NCBI RefSeq assembly: GCF_033958435.1
Contig: NC_134138.1
Coordinates: forward strand, 1,996,001 to 2,060,000
DNA from: Carettochelys insculpta
Lineage: Eukaryota; Chordata; Testudines; Carettochelyidae
DNA: 64,000 bases
Direction of reading: 5' to 3'
Under the pieces are notes generated by a model, which had not been told where the DNA came from, did not search any database, and saw nothing but the letters and a program-made list of their open reading frames with translations. Numbering within the stretch: position 1 is the first letter of the stretch; the number at the start of each line of letters is the position of its first letter. Shown here piece by piece: positions 21,961 to 31,099 of the stretch. A program made the translations under genes and the position numbers.

Positions 21961-22957
21961 ACAGGCAGGCGGCCGGTAGGAGGAGTAGCCAGCGGCCAGC
22001 AGGTGGCAATCAGTGGGATGCTGCAGGCAAGTGGACAGCTAGTACTGCCCTGGTGATGTGTCTGTGGGCTCTGGGTCCGGGACTGCACCACGAGAGGTTC
22101 ACCCTGTAACTGTGTGTGGGGGAAAGGCCCAGAGCCCCAGCCAGAGACTTGGTTCGATAGTGTCTGGGGATGGGATCTTGTTAAGGGGTTTGTCTCCCCT
22201 TTGCTTAGATACTCTGCATCTGTCACCGTAAGCTTGGGGCAAGTTATTGTCATTAAACGAGCTGTTTCTGCCTTAGACTCTGTGCTTGCGAGGGGGGGAG
22301 AACTGCCTTACGGGCACCCAGCAAGTGGGGTGAGATTGTCCCAGGCCACTGGGTGGGGGCTCGAGCCGACTGATTGTATCCTTGACAGGAAACCCCCTAG
22401 GAGCTGAGCCAGGCCCTTCTGGCAGGCACCTGGCATTAACAGAAGGGTTACACATACATCAGTCACAACATCATTGGTCTGCATCAGTAGCTATTTGCTG
22501 ATTCTTGAGAGTCTCTGAAAGTTCATTTCAGGTGTATATAGATTCAGTCACTGGAGCATTGTAGATCAGGCCTGTTGGGGCCCGCGTGCTGCGACATGGA
22601 CCCTTGGAGACCACAAGACAAAAGATCCAAGATGGACACTGCTAAATCCTCATCATCCCTCTGAGGGATGGGCCTCTAGTCCAGACCAGCTTAACTCCTG
22701 AGGACTGAAGGACAAAGAAAGTCCCTGCCAGGGCCCATCTTACAGTTTTTCATACGCGGAGGGAGAATTCCATTCTCCTCCATACGCCTTGGCCCACCAC
22801 CTGACCCGGTGCGTCTCTGTGCTGAGTTTCCATTCGTTGCAGTCCCAGCGGGGAAACGCCACCATCACAAAATGGGTGTTTGCCGTCAGGGCCTCTGCTG
22901 AATCTATTGCCCTGGCTGGGGTGGAGCCCCACCTCCCTTTGTGAGCCTCAGCACTGA

Positions 22958-23157
22958 GAACAGCAAGAAGTCCTGTGGCATTTATAGACTAACAGATATT
23001 TTGGAGCACCAGCTTTTGTGGGCAAAGACGCATGTATCTGACGAAGCGGGTCTGTGCCCACGAAAGCTCAGTCTCCAAAATATCTGTTAGTCTATAAGGT
23101 GCCACAGGACTTCTTGTTGTTCTCGAAGGTACCGACTAACGCGGCTGCTCTCTGACA
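22958..23157 (+). mobile_element. short Penelope-like 3' end with inverted termini
   Basis: A 200-bp insert in the ERV-like LTR, flanked by a perfect 11-bp duplication CTCAGCACTGA (22947-22957 and 23158-23168). It starts with AAGTCCTGTGGC and carries near its end the complement GCCACAGGACTT. A CCCACGAAAGCTCA word is typical of PLE 3' ends. There is no coding capacity. Confidence 0.8.
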
Positions 23158-23379
23158 CTCAGCACTGACACATTTCCCACACAGCTGCAGAGCTAGAAAT
23201 CTATAACTTGACCTACACACAAGGTACAGACACACAAGTAGCAGACACAGATTTGGGGCATCATCAGCTTTTGTTTGACACCTCACGTGCACCCCCCCAG
23301 CCCAATATTTGGGGCCCATAGCCACACTGGGCATATAAAATGGTTTCCAGACCCAATATAAAAGTCCAGCCACGTGACA

Positions 23380-24399
23380 ACGTGCAATCAAGTTGCATGT
23401 GTCTCGGGTTAACGCAACTTCTGCCCCTGACAGGGAGCAGTTTCCCAGTCCCTGGAGTGGTGAGGAGCTGAGAAGCAGGTGGCAGCCTGGCTCCCAGCTC
23501 CCCTCCACTCCTTGGAGCCAGGAATCTAACCAGGGCTGCTGCCCTGCTCCGTTTCCCGCTCTGCAAGTGGAGTGGGCAGGACCCAGGAAACTGACCAGCT
23601 CGTCAGTTTTCTGGGTTCCGCAAGCAGCAAACCCTGGGGAGAGGAAAACCAGGCTACCCCCAGTCTGCCAGCCAGGAAACTGACCCGCTCTGTTGGCCTG
23701 GTCAGTTTCCCGGCTCCTGCAAGCCCAGGGGAGCCAGGAACTAGGCTGCAGCCTGGTTCCCGGCTCCCTTCAACTTACATAAAAATGCAAGATACACTGG
23801 GTTGCAGAAACAGAACCCTGGCATAACTTGAAGGTTTCCTGTATGCACATTATGGCGGGGTGTGTGTGTATGTTATACCTCAGCTCTATAGTAACTCAGG
23901 TGGTTAACCACAGCTTTCTATAGAATGGCTACTTTTTACTTCTGGATACTGGAGTACTGTTGGAACGGGGTCTGGACACTGTGTGTGAAGCAAGCAGGAG
24001 GGTTTATTACACACAGCACTGGTGGAGTCCCACTTTGCCCATCAGGACTCAGTGGAGCACTGCCAGACAATAGATTACAATTGATTATATAGATTATTGG
24101 TGGGCCTGGGGGAAACTACGTCATGGGTGTCACCCACACCTGGATAGGACCTCGCAGCAAGACTAAATGGGCACAATAAGCCAATAACCTAAAAAGGTTA
24201 CAGTGTCCCCAGCCATTGCTCACAGAACATCTTATCTCTAGTACAAGTGGTTTTCCTCAGCTAGTAAGTAGTCAAATATCGAGTGAAGTTGTGTCTCAGC
24301 TGGTGCTAGATGTCTCTTTGAGCACCATGTGACGAATTGTCGCCATTTCACACCATACGTTTTTCGTGTGTTTTCACGTCTACTCTGAATGAGTACAGA
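23380..24399. other. repeat-rich gap with GTCAGTTTCC motifs
   Basis: About 23420-23790 has repeated words of the type GGAAACTGACC and its complement GGTCAGTTTCC. Similar words recur at 39060-39380, suggesting a shared unnamed repeat. About 23950-24300 could be part of an LTR (a GTTTATTACAC word reads as a poly-A signal on the minus strand), but I see no boundaries. No gene. Confidence 0.4.
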
Positions 24400-24445
24400 T
24401 CTCACTTGGTCTGAACAATGGCTCTCCGCCGTGTTGAACTAGTGA

Positions 24446-26233
24446 TCAGCCAAGCTGTGAGGTGTGCGGCTGTGGAGGTAGGATCGTTCCCTTCTCCTGG
24501 GTCAGTAAGTCTCCAGGACAGGGCAGGTGATGAGGCTCTCGTAGTGACATTCTGCGCAGAATCGGGAACCAATGCTGACGTGCCCGCGCCGGCGTGATGA
24601 GTATGAGCTTGGCTCCATCCCTGTTCGCCTTCTGTAAGACTCTGGGGACCAACAGCGTCGGTGGGAATGCGTAGAGCAGCGGGCCCCCCAGCTGATCAGG
24701 AACGCATCGCCTAGGGAGTGCGGTCCCAGGCCTGCTCTGGACCAGTATAGCTCGCACTGGTGATTGTCGTACATGGCAAAAAGGTCCTCAGCTGGAAACC
24801 ACCTCCAACGAAACACCGCGAGGAGGATGTCCAAAGTGTCTGCTCAGTGCGTCCGCTTCCGAATTGTTGACCCCGGGTGGGTGGCATGCAGTTAGCGTTA
24901 TCCCGTTGCGGATGCACCAGTTCCATGGGCGGATAGTCTCCGCACAGAGGGACCGAGACCGGGATCCCCCTTGGTGGCTGATGTAATACATTGTAGCGAC
25001 ATTGTCCGTGAGGACTTTGACGGGCATACCGCGAATGCTCAGTAGAAAGAGCTTGCAGGCATCGCATACCACTCTGAGTCCTAGTAGGCTTTTATGCAGA
25101 CTCGACTCCTCTGCGGACCATCGACCTTGCATAGCCTGTGCATTGTGGTCCACTCCCCAGCCCAACAAGGAGGCATCTGTCGTCATGATAGCCTTGGGCT
25201 GGGATCATTGAAAGCGGAGGCCTGCCAACAAACTGTCTGTCACCGTCCACCATCCTAGAGAGTTGCACACATCGGTCGGCACCATCACCCATTTGAGTGG
25301 GTTTCAGTGTACTGCTCTGTAAACGGTTGCTATCCAGAGTTGGAAACAGCGGAAATGCAACCATTTGTTCTGTACCACATACGTGGTGGCGGCCATGTGA
25401 TCCATGAGGCATAAGCACGTTATGATCTGCACCTGTGGACCCATCAACACTGTGGGAACAAGGTCCTGAATGGCTCGAAAGCGGAGGGGTGGCACATATG
25501 TGTGGGCAGTGGTAGAGTTCAACCTCGCCCCAATAAATTCTATGTCCTGGGTCGGTTCCAGAGTCGCCTTTTGCTCATTTATCAGTAGGCCCAGAGCGAG
25601 AAACCTGGCCCTGGTGACCTGGAGCATTGTATGAACCTCCTCCCAGGAGGGTCCTTTTATGAGGCAGTCATCTAGGTATGGAAAGATGATGACATCCAGG
25701 TGGCACAGATGAGCTGCCACCACTGTGAGGGCTTTTGAGAATACCCTGGGAGCCGTAGCAAGGCCGAAGGGCAGCACCCGGTACTGGAAGTGAACCTCCT
25801 CCACCATGTACTGAAGGAATCACCTGTGTGCGGGGTGGGTGGTGATGTGAAAGTAAGTATTTGGAGGTCGAGAGATGCGAACCAATCCCCTTGTTTGAGC
25901 GCAGGAATTATGGAGGTCAGTGTGACCACTCTGAACCGCTGCTTTTGCAGATGGCGATTTAGATTGTGGAGGTCCAGAAAGGGTCTCCACCCTCCGGATT
26001 TCTTTTGCGTGAGAAAGTAACAGGAATAGGTCTCTTCCTCTGAATTCCTCTGTCACCCCTATGGTGGGAAGGTGATCTACCTCCTGCTGTAACATGACTT
26101 TGTGTGAGGGCTCCTTGAAGAGAGGCGTGCTCGATGGAGTGGTGGGAGGGTGCTGCAAAAGTGGAATCACGTAACACACAGACGCTATCTGTAGCACCCA
26201 TCTGTCTGTCATAATTTTGGACCTTTGGTTCAA
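24446..26233 (-). pseudogene. DIRS-like reverse transcriptase and RNase H
   Basis: The RT piece (25807-25304) has YRVLPFGLATAPRVFSK, typical of DIRS RTs, and the catalytic FPYLDD. The RNase H piece (25186-24788) has TDASLLGWG, a TDN motif, YISHQGGSRS and the closing H-P-P-G-V-N-N-S-E-A-D-ALSR block. Further leftwards a segment with YAFPPTLLVPRVL is the conserved stretch that follows RNase H in these elements. The pieces lie in different frames with stops between, so it is inactive. Confidence 0.8.
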
Positions 26234-26321
26234 AAACGGTCTCAGGCGGTGGTGGAACAGTGTCCGAGACGAGGATGAAGCTACTGGCTTGGGGGAGGTT
26301 CAGCTCTCAACAATGAAGCCG

Positions 26322-29300
26322 TCAAACTTGTTGCCTGGGCTGTTGTTGCTGTTGCTGCTGTTCACAAGGCTGTGTGTGTCTGTGTCTGGGTGGCCTCTGG
26401 GAAGACCTTGGCTGTTCGTACTGTCTGGGTTGGTACTGCCTCTGGAAAGGTTGGGAGTACCTTCTCTGGTAAGGCCCATATGGCCTATGTCTGAACGGCG
26501 GTGCGCACATACCCAAAGTCCGGAGGGCAGAACGCGAGTCCTTGCTCAAATGGAACACCGCATCTGTGGTTTCAGCAAAGAACTTCTGTTTATCAAAGGG
26601 CAGGTCCTCAACCTTCAATTGAAGCTCTTTGGGGGGCGCCTGAAGGCTGCAGCCACGAAGCCCTTCTCATGACTATGGCCGTGGCTGTGGCACAAGCAGC
26701 GGTGTCGGCCACATCGAGGGCAATCTGAACACTAGCCCTGGAGGCCGCATAGCCTTCCTGTATTATGGCCTTCAACGAGGCATTCTTAGAGTCAGGCAAG
26801 TGCTCCATAAGTGATGTAAACTTGGAGTAGTTGTCGAAGTTGTGATTAGGCAGGTGCGCAGCATAGCTCTCCATGCGCAACAGCAGTGTGGAGGACGAAT
26901 AGACTTTACAAATAAGTCCCACTGTTTTGAGTCTCTGTCCAGGGCCTTATATTGTGGGGCCTTCACTCTCTGGAGTGAGGATTCCACCACCAAAGAGTTA
27001 GGCTGTGGGTGGGTAAACAAGTACTCCATGCCTGCAGAAGGAACGAAATACTTTCTGTCCACTCTCTTGTTAGTGGCCAGCGTAGAAAGCCAGTGTTTGC
27101 CAGATATTGTTGGCCACCTCTACAATAGCCTCACCCAGCAGGATGGCAATTTTGGTGGAGACGGGGGGGCCTTAAGTTCATCAACAACCCCTATCTCTTA
27201 GGCAACTCTGCTAACTGAATCCCCTGGGATTTTGCCACCCTCCGAAACAAGTCCTGAAATTCATAGGCCATTGGGGGAGAGACGTCGCCTGGAATGACTG
27301 CCTCATTTGGCGAAGGTGAGGCTGGATCGTGTGGTGAAGCAGGGCCCAGAGAGAAGTCAGCCTCCGAAAACTGAGCTGCTTCCTCTCCAGAGAGTGGAGA
27401 GAATGACTGGGTGGTCAGTGGAGGTGGAGGCCCTGGAGAGGGGGTAGGAGACCAGGACGCCGCTAAAAGCCTCTCTTGTTGGGTTTTCCGTCGGCTCATG
27501 CACATGGCGTTTGGAAGACTGATGCCACTCGTAGTCCCAAAGCGTGGAGAAAGGTGGTACTGAATAGCATTCGTAGTCACATTCCTACAGTGAGACGGAA
27601 CGAAAGCGTCCGCTGTGCTGAGGTGGTGACCTAGATCTGTCATAGTCCGTCGCCCTCTGGCCCGGACGTCGCACCAGTGTGGGATTGTGGCCCCAACACT
27701 GGGAGTGGTGACCTCATGGCATGGAAAGGAGACCTGGAGGAGCGTCCCGGAGAAATCTGTGAGGTGATGGAAATAGGTGATACAGAACGCTGACACGGGG
27801 AGTCCCTGCGATGGCTGCAGGAGGATCTACTCCTCGCCGTTCCATGCGCCATTGCTTGCGTCGGCACCGATGAGCTCAGTGCACAGCAGGGAGGACACTG
27901 TTCATTAGCGTGGAGCACAGAATACGTTGGTGCCAGGAGCATCAGTGCCTTTGAGGAACGCCACAGTGCTGGGGTTGTCGGTGCCGAGGTCGAGCGTCTC
28001 GGTGCCGTCATCGTCGGTGCCAATGCTGTTGGTGCTGACAGGCTCTAAACTTTGTCAGTGCCGATTGTAGTAAGTACAGGCCCCATATGAGGCCTTAGGC
28101 CTGAACCAAAGTAATGGTCAAGACTTTGCTAACAGAAAGCCAAGTGCAGCTGTGAGCTGAAGGAATGCATTGCTCACAGAAGCTGGCAAGAAGAGGGGTG
28201 ATGGTGCATAAACATAGCTACCCAGCATATTGAAATAGGAACATGGTACCAGAACACCCGACCCCGGAGAATTCCACAGATAAGGAAGAACAGGCCGACC
28301 CATCCCAATGACGGGGCAAAAGGGTAATATGATGGATGGAGTTGTTTTGTTCGAACCAACATGTACAAGGTGAGAGGCGGCACCTGACTACGTAGAAGGT
28401 TGTACCTCAATACGTCAGGAGTGATGTGTAAATTGTTTGTACCTGTGTGTAAGGATGTACTTCTGGGATGTGGTCTGGGTCCGGCCGAGGGGTCAGTGGA
28501 AAGTCCCGCCACTGACTGAGCCGAGTCCATTGACCGTGGGTGCATATTTGTAGTATGCCCTGACTCAGACTAAGAAGTCTACAGGGAACTACTATTGTGT
28601 CCAATACAGCAATAAACCTGGCCAACGCGCCTTCGCACCTTACTAGACTCTGCAGTCATTGGGGGTTCTCTTCGGGTCTGCTGTGTCGGCTGTCTGCAGA
28701 GCTGGGGCAGTGCACAGAGGGAACACGCACGCAGCCGAGTGATACCAGCATTGGAGAGAGCAGAGCACCGCGCTGGTGGCATCTGACAACACCGATGTTG
28801 TCGGAGCTGGCGGCACTCTAGATTTCGCTGGTGCCGGTGCCAGGACCGAAGCCTCCGGTGCCACTTCAGGGCAGTGAGGGGCTCTGGTGGTGCTGGGCTC
28901 TCTCCCCCGCGTCGGGGAGGAAGACTTCCTCTCAGTCTGGGCTTTCTTATGAGCACCAGAGACCTTCGTTGAGCCTGTTTCAGCTTTGCTTGGCGCACCC
29001 ACAGACAGGCTGGGTAGTGACCAAGCGGGGGAGACTCTTGGGCGCTTACGTGCTACCTCCTCGGTAGACAACGCTCTACGCTTCGGGTGACCCTCCTGCG
29101 AGGCTCACCGCTCTCCAGCAGAGCCCGTTGCAGCGCCTTCTCAAACAGGAGCACGCAAAGACGCACCTCCCTGTCTCTGTGAGCCCTCGCGGTCCACTTT
29201 GGACAAAGGGGGCACCTTTTTGCAGGTACGTGCCCTTCACCCAAGCACCGAGTACAGTATGAGTGGCCATCAGAAGCAAGCACTGCCTCCCAACAAGACT

Positions 29301-29349
29301 CACACTTCTTAAACCCAGGCGTGTTAACAAGTGCTAAACAGATGAGCAA
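26322..29349 (-). pseudogene. DIRS-like gag, fragmented
   Basis: The N-terminus (29349-29053) has a compact cysteine motif (C-x2-C ... C-x2-C-L-G-E-G-H ... C-x2-C) like the zinc-binding start of vertebrate DIRS gags. Downstream are Ser/Pro/Arg-rich pieces (27796-27191 with EFQDLFRRVAKSQGIQL). At the end is a Gln/Arg-rich tail (26618-26322) with a polyglutamine run. A solo LTR interrupts it near 28061-28690. Frames are broken in several places. Confidence 0.65.
28061..28690 (+). repeat. solo LTR inside the DIRS gag
   Basis: DIRS gag coding is interrupted by about 630 bp that starts TGTAGTAAGTACAGGCC. Near its end is an AATAAACC poly-A signal, then a GTCATTGGGGGTTCTC stretch. This is the layout of a retroviral-type LTR. 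No internal genes are present. Exact ends and target duplication are unclear. Confidence 0.5.
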
Positions 29350-29362
29350 GTCAATAGATAAG

Positions 29363-30044
29363 AGCCGTGTCTACACGTGCACGCTACTTCGAAGTAGCGG
29401 CGCCAACTTCGAAATAGCACCCGTCACGGCTACACGTGTTGGGCGCTATTTCGAAGTTGAAATCGACGTTAGGCAGCGAGACGTCGAAGTCGCTAACCCC
29501 ATGAGGGGATGGGAATAGCGCCCTACTTCAACATTGAACGTCGAAGTAGGGAACATGTAGCCGATCCGCGTCCCGCAACATCGAAATAGCGGGGTCCTCC
29601 ATGGCGGCCATCAGCTGGGGGGTTGAGAGACGCTCTCTCTCCAGCCCTTGCGGGGCTCTATGGTCACCGTGTGCAGCAGCCCGTAGGCCAGGGCTTCTGG
29701 CTGCTGCTGCTGCAGCTGGGGATCCATGCTGCAGGCACAGGGTCTGCAACCAGTTGTCGGCTCTGTGTATCTTGCGCTGTTTAGTGAAAGTGTGTCTGGG
29801 AGGGGCCCTTTAAGGGAGTGACTTGCTGTTGAGTCTGCCCTGTGACCCTGTCTGCAGCTGTGCCTGGCACCCTTATTTCAATGTGTGCTAGTTTGGCGTG
29901 TAGACGTTCCCTTGCAGGGCCTATTTTGATGTGGTGCTGCGCAACGTCGATGTTGAATATCGACGTTGCCAGCCCTGGAGGACGTGTAGACGTTATTCAT
30001 CGAAATAGGCTACTTCGATGTAGGGTTCACGTGTAGACGTAGCC
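29363..30044. mobile_element. Harbinger MITE
   Basis: 682 bp with ends AGCCGTGTCTACACG and, on the other strand, GGCTACGTCTACACG. It is flanked by the triplet AAG (29360-29362 and 30045-30047). It is very similar to 14523-15210 and to the outer parts of the autonomous copy. TTCGAA-centred words recur through both halves. No coding capacity. Confidence 0.9.
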
Positions 30045-30427
30045 AAGGAGTCCTTGCTCCGGTAACGGATTGAGACGAGAACTAAACGTCAGCCCAACGA
30101 TGGCTAAACGCTAAACAGTCACTTAAGCAATAAAAGTACTTGAGCTAGAATAACTTTACGAATTGTTGAAGAAATAAAGGAGGAAACATAGAAGCATTGA
30201 AGCCAAGGAGAGAGCAGTGGGAAGCTCCGTCTGCAGCTGTTGGTGGTTTTGAGGAAGTGGATCAAGGTGGACGGCGTATGTGATGAAAAGAGCACGAAGA
30301 GGAGCAGAGGAGCCGTGCGTGCGTGGTCCGGCAGAAACAGCCGTCGCGATCTCTGATCTGCGACACCAGGGCGAGCCTGACACCGAAGGTGGAGCACCCA
30401 CGGGGACACTCGAAGAAGCAGCATTGT

Positions 30428-30644
30428 TCTAAGTCAGCCATAAGAACGTTGGCAAACTGCAGGGCCATGCGGGTGCCCATAGCAGTGCCGCTGATTTGAA
30501 GGTATAATTTGTCCCCAAATCTGAAACAGTTGTGAGTGAGGACAAAGTCACAGAGCTCTGCCACCATTTGTGCCTCGGTCTCATCAGGGATCGTGTTCCT
30601 AACAGCTTGGAGTCCATCTTCATGTGGGATATTGGTGTAAAGGG
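30428..30644 (-). pseudogene. Penelope RT fragment (catalytic middle part)
   Basis: Minus strand, reading YTNIPHEDGLQAVRNTIPD, then SGTAMGTRMAL and a MADLEQ block. It is the continuation of 36510-36927 across the Gmr1-like insertion. It is cut before the YxDD motif. Confidence 0.75.
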
Positions 30645-31062
30645 TGTGATGGGGTTCAGGGGTCCCCCTGCACTGCACCCCGTCCGCTGGCAGGAGTGAC
30701 TCTCACTCAGCAGGTACAACAGAAGGTTTATTAGACAACAGAAGCCCAGCTTCTCACAGAAGCGACAGTACAGCAGCCAGAGACAGTCCTTCCAACCCGT
30801 CCTGGGGGGAAGACCCCGAGCGGTGCCCCTCTGGGGTGTAGCTTTCCCCCTCCTCAGGCTGGCTGCCTTCCAGCTCTCCCTTTTCCTAGCCTCTAACGGC
30901 TGCCCCCGATTCAAAACCCAGCTCAGCTCCTCCCTGCTCTTTGTTCAGGCAGAGGTGTTACCTGCCAGTTGTAGCCCCAGGGTCATCCTTAGCCACTGGG
31001 AGCTGCTGCTAGCCTCAGACATCCAGCCTGACTCACACATGCACTCCCCCCACTCCATCACA
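30645..31062 (-). repeat. 3' LTR of the Gmr1-like element
   Basis: Starts TGTGATGGGG and ends CCATCACA on the plus strand. It is preceded in element sense by a GGAAGGGGGGAGAGA polypurine tract. Confidence 0.9.
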
Positions 31063-31099
31063 TCTCTCCCCCCTTCCAGACCGCACTGAGCGGGGTCAC

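Larger units (their letters stand above)
19929..22452 (+). repeat. 3' LTR, expanded by a CR1 insertion and a minisatellite
   Basis: A polypurine tract, CTGGGGGGAGGA (19917-19928), directly precedes the LTR start TGTAAGG. LTR sequence runs to about 20372, is interrupted by CR1 (20373-21231), and resumes at 21232 to end at GGTTACA (22452). A 74-bp tandem array at about 21360-21960 lengthens it relative to the 5' LTR. Confidence 0.85.
9998..22456 (+). mobile_element. Ty3/Gypsy element with PNMA-type gag, complete outline but decayed
   Basis: The LTRs begin TGTAA and end TTACA or TTACG, and the 4-bp target CATA is duplicated (9998-10001 and 22453-22456). Order on the plus strand: 5' LTR (split by Harbinger insertions), tRNA-Pro-type primer site, PNMA-like gag, zinc knuckle, protease, RT, RNase H, polypurine tract, 3' LTR (split by CR1). 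No integrase is visible between RNase H (end 19739) and the polypurine tract (19917), so it appears deleted. Several frame changes and stops make it inactive. The insertion point is confirmed because the ERV-like LTR sequence resumes exactly across it. Confidence 0.85.
9564..23379 (+). mobile_element. ERV-like LTR, copy A, split by two later insertions
   Basis: The segments 9564-9997, 22457-22957 and 23169-23379 join up to match, in order, the uninterrupted reverse-orientation copy at 36928-38103. The copy starts TGTAATAGGATGGGG and ends in GTGACA. It was interrupted first or later by a Gypsy element (9998-22456) and by a 200-bp PLE fragment (22958-23157). No internal retroviral genes accompany it, so it is probably a solo LTR. 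I could not find a clean target duplication for this copy. Confidence 0.7.
24400..30425 (-). mobile_element. DIRS-like retrotransposon, recombinase end missing
   Basis: Minus-strand order from 30425 leftwards: 5' terminal region, gag (about 29349-26322), RT, RNase H and a conserved post-RNase H segment ending near 24446. DIRS elements end in a tyrosine recombinase gene, which is not found here. The element is split by a Harbinger MITE (29363-30044) and a solo LTR (about 28061-28690). It meets a Penelope fragment at about 30426. Boundaries are approximate because DIRS elements make no target duplication. Confidence 0.75.

Noticed and set aside
21227..22253. Minus-strand frames of 260-331 codons with repeated AAPPTGRPPSSATALL
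   Set aside because: Translation of the 74-bp minisatellite, whose period is not a multiple of three.
23947..24360. Possible additional LTR beginning TGTTGGAACGGGG
   Set aside because: No matching second copy, no clear end and no target duplication, so only mentioned as a gap.
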